Positions 33,852 through 41,891 of a stretch of DNA of 64,000 bases are shown here, piece by piece. The DNA is taken from assembly GCA_045805605.1 (NCBI GenBank), contig JBJMKX010000021.1:19944-83943 (forward strand). The letters are read 5' to 3'. The notes below the pieces were generated by a model. The model saw only the letters and a program-made list of their open reading frames with translations. It was not told the origin of the DNA and did not search any database. How positions within the stretch are numbered: the stretch's first letter is position 1; the number at the start of each line of letters is the position of its first letter. Source of the DNA: DATBDE01 sp045805605 (GTDB taxonomy: Bacteria; Actinomycetota; Thermoleophilia; Solirubrobacterales; Solirubrobacteraceae). Made by a program: the position numbers and the translations under genes.

Positions 33852-35125
33852 CCGTGCGACCGCGCGTCCCCATCCGTCGAAGATGTGGCTCCGGCCAACG
33901 GACGGATACGCTCAGCCGCGAGGCGCGCGACCTCCTCGAGTGGCAACAGGGACTTGGTGCTCAGGGCGCGAGACTTGACGGCCGCGAGGAGGTCGCGCAT
34001 CTGGTCCTCGTCGGCATCGATGCCGAGTGCGGCGAGCGCCACCTGCATCGACGGCAGCCCGCTGCCCTTTCCGTAGACGACGCGTCCCGGCGGCTGGCCG
34101 ACCTCGTCCCAGTGGTAGGGGAACAGCTCGGTCGGGTGATCCTCGATGCAGCGCTCGTACCAGCCGGCGATGATGCCGGACTCGACCTCGAAGAGCCGGT
34201 CGCCAACGACCGCCCTGTTGGAGGGAACCACGTGGCCGGCGCGCTCACGCACCAGCCGCGACAGCGCGTAGAACTGCCGTGTGTCGAGATGATGATCGAC
34301 GCCATAGAGCATCGTCAGCGCCAGCGCCAGCTCCTCCATCGGCGTGTTGCCCGCTCGCTCACCCACGCCGGTGACTGTGGTGTGCACCACCTCCACACCA
34401 GCGGCGAGCGCCGCTATGGAGTTCGCCACCGCCAAGCCGAAGTCGTCGTGGAAATGCGCCTCGAGCGGCGTGTCCGGCAGCCGCTCGCGGACCTTGGCGA
34501 CCCACACCGGGATCGCCTGCGGTGCCACGCCGCCAAACGTGTCCACCAGCCCGAGCGCATCCATGTGCCCCTCGTTGGCGACGCGGGCCACGAGGTCGAG
34601 GTACCAGTCGAACTCCGCCCGGGAGGAGTCGATCGTGAAGAACACCGTGTACAGCCCGGCCTCCTTGGCGGCAAGCGTTGCCTCGATCGACGCCTCGATC
34701 GCCCGCTCGAGCGGCCAGCCGTAGGCGCGATCGATGATGTGCCCGGACGAGGGGATCTCGACGACCACGCCGCCGACGCCGGCCTTGCGCGCCACCTCGA
34801 TGTCGTCGACCATGCAACGCGCGAACGCGAAGATCTCGGCGTCCAGATCCGCCTCGACGATCGCTTCCACCGCCGCCTGGTCCTGGGGCGAGACGATCGG
34901 CATTCCCGCCTCGATCCGATCGACGCCGGCAGCGGCCAGCCGCCTGGCGATCGCCAGCTTGTCCTCGGGCGCGAAGGCCACGCCGGCCTGCTGCTCGCCG
35001 TCGCGCAGGGTGACGTCGTGGAACTTGACGCTGGGTGGGAACGCCAGGCCCCGCCGCGACTCCTCGAGATGGTTCCAGGGACTCGTGAAATACCGCTCCG
35101 ACGCTTGCCACGGCGTATCAGACAT
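33848..35125 (-). CDS. HMGL-like / citramalate-homocitrate-isopropylmalate synthase family enzyme
   Basis: A 425-residue TIM-barrel enzyme of the DRE-TIM family. The signature VTLRDGEQQAGVAF gives the catalytic Arg-Asp, and LEAHFHDDFGLAVANSIAAL is the metal-binding HxH motif. The C-terminus has no clear LeuA-type allosteric domain. It could condense or split an acyl-CoA/2-oxo acid pair. ATG 35125 has GGGAG upstream and overlaps the amidohydrolase stop by eight bases. In a degradative operon an aldol-type cleavage of a side product is as likely as synthesis. Confidence 0.84.
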   Translation of the reverse strand: MSDTPWQASERYFTSPWNHLEESRRGLAFPPSVKFHDVTLRDGEQQAGVAFAPEDKLAIARRLAAAGVDRIEAGMPIVSPQDQAAVEAIVEADLDAEIFAFARCMVDDIEVARKAGVGGVVVEIPSSGHIIDRAYGWPLERAIEASIEATLAAKEAGLYTVFFTIDSSRAEFDWYLDLVARVANEGHMDALGLVDTFGGVAPQAIPVWVAKVRERLPDTPLEAHFHDDFGLAVANSIAALAAGVEVVHTTVTGVGERAGNTPMEELALALTMLYGVDHHLDTRQFYALSRLVRERAGHVVPSNRAVVGDRLFEVESGIIAGWYERCIEDHPTELFPYHWDEVGQPPGRVVYGKGSGLPSMQVALAALGIDADEDQMRDLLAAVKSRALSTKSLLPLEEVARLAAERIRPLAGATSSTDGDARSHG

Positions 35126-36140
35126 TGCTCTCCCTCCTCGTGAATGCGTTGGCTTCCGCCGCCATGTCCGACTCGTCGAGGCCGAACAGCGAAGACGGGT
35201 TGCGCTCGGCCACCGCATGCAGCCCCGCCTCCCCGAGGGCCGCCTCGACTTTGCGGACCGGATCCGGCAGCGCCATGTCGAAGGGCAGGTCGGTGCCGAG
35301 CACCACCCGCTCCAGCCCCACGCGCTCGGCCAGATAGCGCAGGGCGTGCTGATCGTGGGTGATGACGTCGAACCAAAGCTGCCCGAGCGCCGCCCACGGG
35401 TCCGCCGGCGCCCCGGCGAGCTCCGGCCGCACCGTGCGCGCGTGCCGCATGCGCCCGGCTTGGTAGGGGAAGTAGCCGCCGCCATGGAGGAGCACGATCC
35501 GCAGCCCAGGGTGGCGCTCGAGCACGCCCGCGCCGATAAGCCGCTTGATGGTGACCGTGGTCTCCAGCGGCATGCCGACGACGTTGATGAGATAGAACGC
35601 GTCCAGGCCCGAGGCCGACGCTGGGGTCGGGTGGGGGTGGATCATCACCGGCGTCCGGAGCCGCTCCGCGGCTGCCCAGAAAGGCTCGAACCGGTCCGAG
35701 TCCAGCCGCGCTCCGCCGACCGCGCTGCCGATGTGCGCTCCCACGCAGCCCGACTTCGCCGCCTGCTCGTCGAGCATTTCGGCCGCGCGCTCGGGGTCTT
35801 GCAGGGGTACGTGCGCGAGCCACCACAGCCGATCGGGCGCGCTCTCGCGGAACTCGGCCAAACCGTCGTTGACGGTCGTGCACATCGCCGCCCCGTCGGT
35901 GGCGTCGCGGTCGTAGAAGAACAGCGGCGGAGCCGCGGACAGCACCGCGGCGTCGATCGCGTTGTGGCCGAGCTCGGCGAGCTTGGCGTCGGGATCGACG
36001 AACGACGGACTGAGCGGGAACTCGGCGTGGTACGCGCCGCGCCACACGCCGTCGTCGACCGTCACGCCATAGGCCGGCTGCGATCGGAGGAGCGCCAGCG
36101 CCCGCTCCGGGATGACGTGGTTGTGGACGTCGATCCTCAT
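35118..36140 (-). CDS. ACMSD-type amidohydrolase (amidohydrolase 2 family), copy 2
   Basis: A 340-residue metal-dependent hydrolase or decarboxylase. IDVHNHVIP is the HxH motif, VMIHPHPTPAS, IVLLHGGGYFPYQAGR and LGTDLPFDMALPD give the other ligands. Paralogous to the gene at 25680-26696. ATG 36140 lies 10 bases after the stop of the selenoprotein-like gene, so they are probably cotranscribed. The chemistry of this family (decarboxylation of muconate-type acids) fits a neighbour of the carboxymuconolactone-decarboxylase family. Confidence 0.85.
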   Translation of the reverse strand: MRIDVHNHVIPERALALLRSQPAYGVTVDDGVWRGAYHAEFPLSPSFVDPDAKLAELGHNAIDAAVLSAAPPLFFYDRDATDGAAMCTTVNDGLAEFRESAPDRLWWLAHVPLQDPERAAEMLDEQAAKSGCVGAHIGSAVGGARLDSDRFEPFWAAAERLRTPVMIHPHPTPASASGLDAFYLINVVGMPLETTVTIKRLIGAGVLERHPGLRIVLLHGGGYFPYQAGRMRHARTVRPELAGAPADPWAALGQLWFDVITHDQHALRYLAERVGLERVVLGTDLPFDMALPDPVRKVEAALGEAGLHAVAERNPSSLFGLDESDMAAEANAFTRRESNV

Positions 36141-36150
36141 CGCTGCGCGG

Positions 36151-36696
36151 CTAGACCTCGACCTTGCAAGCGTTGCCCTCGTCGCCCAGCCCGAGCACCT
36201 CGACGAGCTTGCCGAAGCCGTCGGCGAGGGACATGAACGTTCCCAGCTCGATCAGCTCCTCATCGTCGAAGTGGTGCTTCCAGCGGGCGAGGTCCTCGTC
36301 CGTGACCGACTGGTAGTCATCGGTGAACTTGGACGCCATCTCCAGCGCGGCCCGCTCGCGCGGAGTGAAGATGGGGTCGTCGATGTCCCAGGTCGCCTCC
36401 ACCTTGTCCTCGATGCCCTTGCTCTGCGCAACTGCAGAACGCACCCCGCTTCAGTAGCCACACATCCGCAGCCGCGCCATGCGGACCCGGACGATCTCCT
36501 TGAGCCCGTGGTCCACCCGCCCCCCGTAGAACGACGTGTTCCAGGCGTCGTAGAACGCCGTTAGCGAGTTCGGATCGCGGGCGAGGATCTGCAGCAGCTT
36601 CGAGTTCGGCGCTCCGCGCTCCTCGGCGATTGCGAACTGGCGCCGAACGTCCTCCGGCACGGCCCGGTCTTCGATGGGATCGATGCGTGCTGGCAA
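36151..36696 (-). CDS. Carboxymuconolactone-decarboxylase/AhpD-like protein, probable selenoprotein (UGA at codon 82)
   Basis: Read through one in-frame TGA (36451-36453), this is a 181-residue CMD-family protein. TTG 36696 has GGAGG seven bases upstream. Before the TGA: a helical N-terminal half ending in VRVRMARLRMCGY. After it: SGVRSAVAQSKG, the acidic IFTPRERAALEMASKF block and a normal C-terminus. CMD/AhpD proteins carry a redox CxxC at exactly this place; here it would be Cys79-Gly-Tyr-Sec82. The frame, codon use and similarity continue through the stop, and a SECIS-like hairpin begins 10 bases after UGA. CMD/AhpD-like selenoproteins are known in other bacteria. It probably acts as a thiol-dependent peroxidase or reductase, or as a redox partner of the enzymes around it. 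A nonsense mutation is the alternative. Confidence 0.8.
36421..36440 (-). promoter_or_regulatory. SECIS-like stem-loop in the CMD gene
   Basis: On the minus strand, 10 bases after the UGA, GTTCTGC (36434-36440) pairs with GCAGAGC (36421-36427) around loop AGTTGC: seven base pairs including one U-G, with a six-base loop. The loop begins 17 nucleotides after UGA and has G as its second base. As I recall the bacterial SECIS description (apical loop roughly 16-37 nucleotides from UGA, G among the first two loop bases), this fits. Folding was done by eye. Confidence 0.65.
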
Positions 36697-36706
36697 CGGG
36701 AGCCTC

Positions 36707-37927
36707 CTACGTCGAAATCGCGGGTTGCCGGCGAATGGCGTCGGCGATGCGCAGGCGCAGGGAGTCCTGTGCACCGTCGGAGTGCAGGAACGAGAGGCAG
36801 TCGCGCAGGCACTTCTCCACCGGCGAGCGCCCGAGCATGATCGCCAGGCCGCCATGAATCTCGGCCGCAGAGAGACAGGTCCTCATGGCCACGTCAGCGG
36901 CCACGACCTTTGCCGCGGCGCCCAGACGGTGGTCGTAGTCAGGGTCGTGCTCCACGGCCCATGCCGCCCGCCAGATGAGGCTTCGCGCCGCCTCGAGCTC
37001 AGCGTACATCTCGGCAAGCCGGCACCCGACGTTGCCGTGCTCGACGAGCGGGCGCCCGCCCTGGACGCGCGACTTGGCATGCTCGACGGCCGCCTCGTAG
37101 GCGGCACGCGCGGCGCCGAGCGTCGTCGCCCCCGCCTCGATCACGCTCTCTTTGAGGATCTCGCGGGCGCCGGCGAAGCCGGTGGCGGAGTCGCCTAGGA
37201 GCCGCTCGGGCTCGACGATGACGTCCTTGAAGCGCAGGTGCGCGTTGTTGATCGTGCGCTGCGAGATCTTCTCGTGGACCTCGACGACCTCGAAACCGGG
37301 CTGGCCCCGCTCGACGACGAAGGCGCCGGTGCCCTCGCGGGCGGGCTTCGAGTCGTCGGTACAGGCGAAGACGAGATACATCCCCGCATCCGCGCCGTTT
37401 GAGATGTAGCGCTTCTCCCCGTTGAGGATCCAGGCTCCGTCGCTGCGCCGCTCGGCGTGCGTAGAGAAGCAGAAGTCGGTAGTGCCCATGATGTAGTTGG
37501 ACCCGGTCAGCGGCTCGGTGAAGCAGATCGCGAGCACCATGCGCGGGTCGTCGACCAACCGCGACAGCAAGCGCTCTCGGACCGGCGACGGGGCGAGCCG
37601 GTTGATCACGCGCTGGACCTTCAACGTCTGGTCCAGGAGGACGGCGAAGCCCATGTCGCCGTACGCGAGCTCCTCGATCAGCACGCACAGGGCAAGCACG
37701 CTGGTGCCCTCGGCGAGGCCGAGCGTGCGCCAACCGCGGGCCGACGCCTCCTCGAGCAGATCCCAGGGCACGCGGTCAGCGGGATCCGGCTGCCACTCGA
37801 GCTGGGCGGCGCGGGGGCGCAGGCGCGCGAGCGCGAACTCGTGTGCCTCCCGCTGAAGCTCGGCGACCTCGGGTGGCAAGCCGAAGCCTGGGGCCGCCGC
37901 CGGTGTCGGGGCCTGTACTCCGGTCAC
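36707..37927 (-). CDS. Acyl-CoA dehydrogenase-like flavoprotein
   Basis: A 406-residue protein with the ACAD fold: MVLAICFTEPLTGSNYIMGT (flavin-binding loop), ILNGEKRYISNGADAGMYLV, and C-terminal HGGLAIMLGRSPVEKCLRD. The usual catalytic glutamate in the EGTxEI-type C-terminal motif is not obvious: the equivalent place reads HSDGAQDSLRL, with Asp instead. It may therefore be a slow, atypical or non-CoA enzyme. GTG 37927 overlaps the SDR stop (GTGA). It lies 10 bases upstream of the selenoprotein-like gene, which may receive or supply its electrons (inference). Confidence 0.85.
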   Translation of the reverse strand: MTGVQAPTPAAAPGFGLPPEVAELQREAHEFALARLRPRAAQLEWQPDPADRVPWDLLEEASARGWRTLGLAEGTSVLALCVLIEELAYGDMGFAVLLDQTLKVQRVINRLAPSPVRERLLSRLVDDPRMVLAICFTEPLTGSNYIMGTTDFCFSTHAERRSDGAWILNGEKRYISNGADAGMYLVFACTDDSKPAREGTGAFVVERGQPGFEVVEVHEKISQRTINNAHLRFKDVIVEPERLLGDSATGFAGAREILKESVIEAGATTLGAARAAYEAAVEHAKSRVQGGRPLVEHGNVGCRLAEMYAELEAARSLIWRAAWAVEHDPDYDHRLGAAAKVVAADVAMRTCLSAAEIHGGLAIMLGRSPVEKCLRDCLSFLHSDGAQDSLRLRIADAIRRQPAIST

Positions 37928-38715
37928 ATCATCACCCTTCCGCCGGCGACATCGATCGTCACACCCGTAAGCCATCCCGCCGAATCCGATGCGAGGAAGA
38001 GCGTCGCCATCGCGGAGTCCTCGGGCACACCGAGGCGCCCGAGCGGCGACTTCGCGCTGAGGGCAGCCCGTTGTTCCTCCGTAAGGATGCGCTCGATCCG
38101 CTCGGACAGCGTCGTGGCCGGTGCGATGCAGTTGACGCGGACGCCCTGCGGGCCGACCTCGCGCGCGACGTGGCGAGTGAACATGACGATGCCGGCCTTG
38201 GCCGCCGCGTAGGAGGACGTGAGCGTGCTGTCGAGGAAGCGCGCCGCATTGGAAGCCATGGTGATGATCGACCCGCGGCGCCGCTCGATCATGCCCGGAA
38301 GGAAGGACTTCACGGTCAAGAACGTCGAGGTCAGATTGGAATCGATGACGGCGTGCCACTCCTCTTCGGTGATGTCTTGCACGGGCGTGTAGGCGCCGAA
38401 GCCGCCGGCGAAGACGACGAGGATGTCGACGGCGCCGAGCTCGACCTCGATGCGCTCACGCATGCGCTCGACCGCGTCGAAGCTGCAGACATCGGCAGGA
38501 GCGGCGATGGCCTCACCTCCGGCGTCGGCGATCCCGTCGACGGTCGCCCCGAGCGCGTCCTGGTCGCGGCCGTTGACGGCGACGCGCACGTGGTTGGCCG
38601 CGAGCGCTCGCGCCGTCGCGGCGCCGATGCCCTTGGAGCCCCCCGTCACCAGGGCGACCTTGCCCTCCAGGTCGGGATAGCGGGGTAGGGGAACTGCCTG
38701 CGTTTCGGTGGTCAC
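37924..38715 (-). CDS. Short-chain dehydrogenase/reductase, copy 1
   Basis: A 263-residue SDR: cofactor motif VTGGSKGIGAATA (residues about 23-35), catalytic Ser-rich strand, Tyr-Lys in SSYAAAKAGIVMF, and IDVAGG near the C-terminus. The usual NNAG is replaced by VFAGGFGAY. GTG 38715 overlaps the D-hydroxyacid dehydrogenase stop. It probably oxidises a hydroxyacyl intermediate between the hydroxyacid dehydrogenase and ACAD steps; the substrate is not deducible. Confidence 0.88.
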   Translation of the reverse strand: MTTETQAVPLPRYPDLEGKVALVTGGSKGIGAATARALAANHVRVAVNGRDQDALGATVDGIADAGGEAIAAPADVCSFDAVERMRERIEVELGAVDILVVFAGGFGAYTPVQDITEEEWHAVIDSNLTSTFLTVKSFLPGMIERRRGSIITMASNAARFLDSTLTSSYAAAKAGIVMFTRHVAREVGPQGVRVNCIAPATTLSERIERILTEEQRAALSAKSPLGRLGVPEDSAMATLFLASDSAGWLTGVTIDVAGGRVMM

Positions 38716-39695
38716 GGGCTGCGGACCTCCTGGAGCACCTCGGGATTGAAGGGACAGCGCGGGGGTGTGCCGGTGAGCGCGCGGACGACTTCGTCGACCG
38801 CGCGGCGCTGGAGCTCGTCCTCGGCCTCTGCCGAGTAGAACGACATGTGGGGCGTGATGAGCGCCCGCGGATGGCTGCGCGCCGGGTGGTCCTGGGGGAG
38901 CGGCTCCAGCTCGGTCACGTCGACGGCCAGTGCGCCGATGCGGCCCGCGTCGAGCCCGCGCACCGCGGCGTCGAAGTCGAGGAGGCCGCCGCGTGAGGTA
39001 TTGATCACCAGCGGCTGGCGCCGCATGAGCCCGATCGCCGCGTCCCCGATCAGGTGCCGGTTCTCCGACGTCATGGGCGCATGGAGCGAGACCACATCCG
39101 CCTCCGCCACGGCCTCCTCGAGCGTCTCCACTCGTCGCAACCCCGGCAGGCCGAGATCCTCGACGTAGGGGTCGTAACCGAGGACCTCGAAGCCGAAGGC
39201 GAGCGCCCGTTCGGCGACCTTTCGACCGATGCGCCCGACGCCGATCAGCGCAAGCCGCTGGCCCCGCAGGCGGTGGACCCCGTCCTTCGGGATGCTCCAT
39301 CCCCCCGACCGCACGTCGACCGCGGCGTCGACGACGTTGCGCGACGCCGCGAGCAGCAGCGCGAGCGTGTGGTCGGCGACCTCATCGAGGCAGTAGTCGG
39401 GCACATAGGTGACCAGGATCCCGGCGTCGGTGGCCGCCTCGACGTCGACGTTGTCGACTCCGACGCCGTAGCGCGAGATCACGCGGCAGCCGCCTCGCGC
39501 GGCCGCCTCGATGAGCCGGGCCCCGACCGCCGCGTAGCAGACCAGTATTCCCTCGACGTCGTCGGCGAGGGAGATGAGGGTGTCCTCGTCGGTCGCGGGG
39601 GCCTCCCGCAATTCGCAGCCGATCTCCGCAAGGGCCGCCCGTTCGATCCCGACCCCGCCAAATACATGGTCGGTGATGAGGACGGTGCGGGTCAC
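38712..39695 (-). CDS. D-2-hydroxyacid dehydrogenase family protein
   Basis: A 327-residue enzyme. NAD motif LIGVGRIGRKVAERA, catalytic Arg in NTSRGGLLD, Glu in DVTELEPLPQDH and His in ITPHMSFYSAEAEDE are all present. Substrates of the family are glyoxylate, hydroxypyruvate, phosphoglycerate and other 2-oxo acids. I chose GTG 39695, one base after the M24 stop; ATG 39719 would overlap it. It is the third gene of the operon headed by the XRE-cupin regulator. Confidence 0.87.
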   Translation of the reverse strand: MTRTVLITDHVFGGVGIERAALAEIGCELREAPATDEDTLISLADDVEGILVCYAAVGARLIEAAARGGCRVISRYGVGVDNVDVEAATDAGILVTYVPDYCLDEVADHTLALLLAASRNVVDAAVDVRSGGWSIPKDGVHRLRGQRLALIGVGRIGRKVAERALAFGFEVLGYDPYVEDLGLPGLRRVETLEEAVAEADVVSLHAPMTSENRHLIGDAAIGLMRRQPLVINTSRGGLLDFDAAVRGLDAGRIGALAVDVTELEPLPQDHPARSHPRALITPHMSFYSAEAEDELQRRAVDEVVRALTGTPPRCPFNPEVLQEVRSP

Positions 39696-39696
39696 G

Positions 39697-40998
39697 TCAG
39701 GCGAGCGCCTCCTCGGCAAACGGGTGCTTGGTGAAGATCACGGGCCCGTCGCGGGTGACGAGCAGGTTCTCTTCGAGGCGGACGGTCTGTTCGAGGCCGG
39801 GGTGCCCGGAGAACGTCTCGGCGGCGAAGTACATGCCCTCCTGCAGCTCGACCGGGTAGTCGAGCGAGTAGGCGCGCGAGATCCACATGCCCTCGTAGAG
39901 CGAGAGGCCGATGGAATGCGCGAACTGCTGGAGGGTGACGGTGCCGAACTCGTCGTCGGCGTAGTGCGGGAGCTTGGCGGCGACGTCCGCGGTCGTGTTC
40001 CCCGCCTTCATCTGCTCGATGGCGGCGTACATCGACTCGTAGCACTCCTTGTAGAGGTCCTTCTCCTTCGGAGTCCAGCGCCCCCCGACCTTGAAGCAGC
40101 GCACGAAGTCCACGAAGTAGCCGCCCGGCCCGACGGCGTTCTGGTCGATGATGACCAGATCACCCTCGCGGATGACCTTGTCGGTGTGCCAGCGGCGATA
40201 GGGGCTGGTGTTGCCGCCGGAGGCGACGATGATGTCGTAGACGAAGTCGAAGCCCTGCTCGTAGAGGTACTCGTTGACCTTCGCGGTGATGTAGCTCTCC
40301 TTGACCCCGGGCTTGAGCCACTCGTGCTCGATCTTCCAGAACGCGGTGTCCCCGATGGCGCTGGAGATCTTCAGGCACTCCAGCTCATCCGGGGTCTTGA
40401 CCACCCGCGCGCCTGACATCGCCGGCCACGCGCTGGTCACCTGCAGATCGACCTTGGCGAACGCGGCCGCGGCGGCCGGGTCGTAGACGTCGATGCCGAT
40501 CCGCTCCTTCTCGACCCCGTTCTCGCGCAGCGCCTGAAGCACCGACTGGGCCATCTTGTCAGCCATGTGCTCCTCAGCCGTCTCGGCCCACTTCCAGGTG
40601 ATTGCCGGGCGGATGTTGCCGTTCAGCCACGGCGCATCGATCCTCGCGCACTCAAGATCCGACCCGGCAGTCTCGAACAGAATCGGGTCCCCATCGCGCG
40701 GCAGCACGCAGTACCTGATGAAGATGTTGTTCTTCCAGTTGCCCTGGAAGACCCCGGTGATGTAGCGCACGTTCTCACCCACGAAGCACACCAGCGCCCC
40801 CAGGTCGTGCTTGTCCATCATCATGCGCGCGCGCGCCAACCGATCCCGCCGCAAGCGATCGAAATCCACCCGCGCCTGCCAATCCGTCGCCGTCGTGCTG
40901 TACACCCGCCGCGGATCGTGTTCATGCGGCCTACCGATGAACGAAAGATCCAGCCCCTTGCCCGGCTGGGTCACCTGGTGCTCCTGCTGGTCCAGCAC
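39697..40998 (-). CDS. M24 metallopeptidase / creatinase-fold protein, copy 2
   Basis: A 433-residue protein: creatinase N-domain, then the M24 catalytic domain. Metal ligands are Asp and Asp in VIIDQNAVGPGGYFVDFVR, His in FAHSIGLSLYEG, Glu in FAAETFSGHPG and Glu in VRLEENLLV. It differs from copy 1 (IDIG versus IDQN), so it has another substrate, possibly a dipeptide-like or guanidino compound. GTG 40998 is chosen because AAAGGAGG lies seven bases upstream; an upstream ATG (41046) would overlap the regulator. It directly follows the XRE-cupin gene. Confidence 0.86.
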   Translation of the reverse strand: MLDQQEHQVTQPGKGLDLSFIGRPHEHDPRRVYSTTATDWQARVDFDRLRRDRLARARMMMDKHDLGALVCFVGENVRYITGVFQGNWKNNIFIRYCVLPRDGDPILFETAGSDLECARIDAPWLNGNIRPAITWKWAETAEEHMADKMAQSVLQALRENGVEKERIGIDVYDPAAAAAFAKVDLQVTSAWPAMSGARVVKTPDELECLKISSAIGDTAFWKIEHEWLKPGVKESYITAKVNEYLYEQGFDFVYDIIVASGGNTSPYRRWHTDKVIREGDLVIIDQNAVGPGGYFVDFVRCFKVGGRWTPKEKDLYKECYESMYAAIEQMKAGNTTADVAAKLPHYADDEFGTVTLQQFAHSIGLSLYEGMWISRAYSLDYPVELQEGMYFAAETFSGHPGLEQTVRLEENLLVTRDGPVIFTKHPFAEEALA

Positions 40999-40999
40999 G

Positions 41000-41749
41000 C
41001 TAGGCCCTCCTTTGCTTGCCTGGCGCCGACGGACCATGGTGGTCATGGAGGATCACTGTCACCGCCCGGGCGGTCTCGTCGGTCGGATTGACGTAACGGT
41101 GGGGGAACGAGGAGGGGAAGTGGATGCTGTCTCCGGGGCCGAGCTCGTAGCGCTCGAATCCGAGGTAGATGTCGAGCCGCCCCGTGAGGACGAGCACCAT
41201 CTCGGAGCCGGGGTGCCGGTAGAGGGTGGGATTTGACTCCGCGCGCGGCGCGTAGACGAGCTCGAGGAAGTCGACGTGATCGAGGGTCTTCGGGGTCAGG
41301 CGCTCCCAGCGAACCCCGCCGTCGATGTCGATCGCGGCCCGCTCGCCGCTGCGGACCAGGTAGCGGTGGTCGCCCTCGGTCAGTGCCTCCCGGGCATGCT
41401 CGGACGCCGGCCCCAGCGCGGATTTCGGCTCCTGGACGGGCACCGCCTCCTCCTCGGCGCCGCGGAAGAACGCATCGACGGGCACCTCGAGGGCCTGGGC
41501 CATCGCAAACAGGGTGGAGACCGACGGCCGCGACTGTCCGCGCTCGATCTGGCTGACGAGGCTGGGGGAAACGCCGACGCGACGGGCCAGTTCCGACACC
41601 TTCAGTCCCCGTCGCGCGCGATGAGCTGCGAGACGGCCGCCGATCTCGACCGCCGGATCGATGGGCGGGGCGGTCCCATGCGGGCTTTCCGTGTCGGTGG
41701 ACGGCTCATCGGCTTCGACGGCGGAGAGGCGCTTTTCCACGGGGGCCAT
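41000..41749 (-). CDS. XRE-family regulator with C-terminal cupin sensor
   Basis: A 249-residue protein with a disordered N-terminus, an HTH_3 domain at residues about 37-95 (LKVSELARRVGVSPSLVSQI) and a cupin domain from about 175 (YRHPGSEMVLVLTGRLDIYL, ELGPGDSIHFPSSFPHRY). This is the PuuR/MppR-like architecture, in which the cupin binds a small ligand. It probably controls the ten-gene operon that it heads and the divergent EamA exporter. The palindrome at 41769-41786 just upstream is a candidate operator. Confidence 0.9.
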   Translation of the reverse strand: MAPVEKRLSAVEADEPSTDTESPHGTAPPIDPAVEIGGRLAAHRARRGLKVSELARRVGVSPSLVSQIERGQSRPSVSTLFAMAQALEVPVDAFFRGAEEEAVPVQEPKSALGPASEHAREALTEGDHRYLVRSGERAAIDIDGGVRWERLTPKTLDHVDFLELVYAPRAESNPTLYRHPGSEMVLVLTGRLDIYLGFERYELGPGDSIHFPSSFPHRYVNPTDETARAVTVILHDHHGPSAPGKQRRA

Positions 41750-41768
41750 GCTCGGCTTAGCGGATAAC

Positions 41769-41786
41769 GGTAGTGGTACTAATACC
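41769..41786. promoter_or_regulatory. Candidate operator palindrome between XRE-cupin regulator and EamA gene
   Basis: GGTAGTGGTACTAATACC contains nested arms: TAGT/ACTA around GGT (41771-41781) inside GGTA/TACC. It lies about 20 bases upstream of the regulator start in an otherwise GC-rich 142-base divergent region, suited to autoregulation. Assignment is inference. Confidence 0.4.
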
Positions 41787-41891
41787 CAGGGCCATGGTTT
41801 TCAGCCATGCTACACAGGGCGAGATCTCTCGTGCGTGGCATTTCCGGCTCTTGCCCATCCGATATGGCGGTGGGGCCGGGCTCCGGCCGCC

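Noticed and set aside
36451..36855. Separate short gene ending at the TGA in the CMD region, followed by another short gene 36151-36444
   Set aside because: Both pieces are in the same frame and together match one CMD protein; they are better read as one gene with a UGA-encoded residue.
32568..40998. Creatinase for creatine breakdown
   Set aside because: Both M24 proteins keep the metal ligands that true creatinase has lost, and no creatininase or sarcosine oxidase is present.
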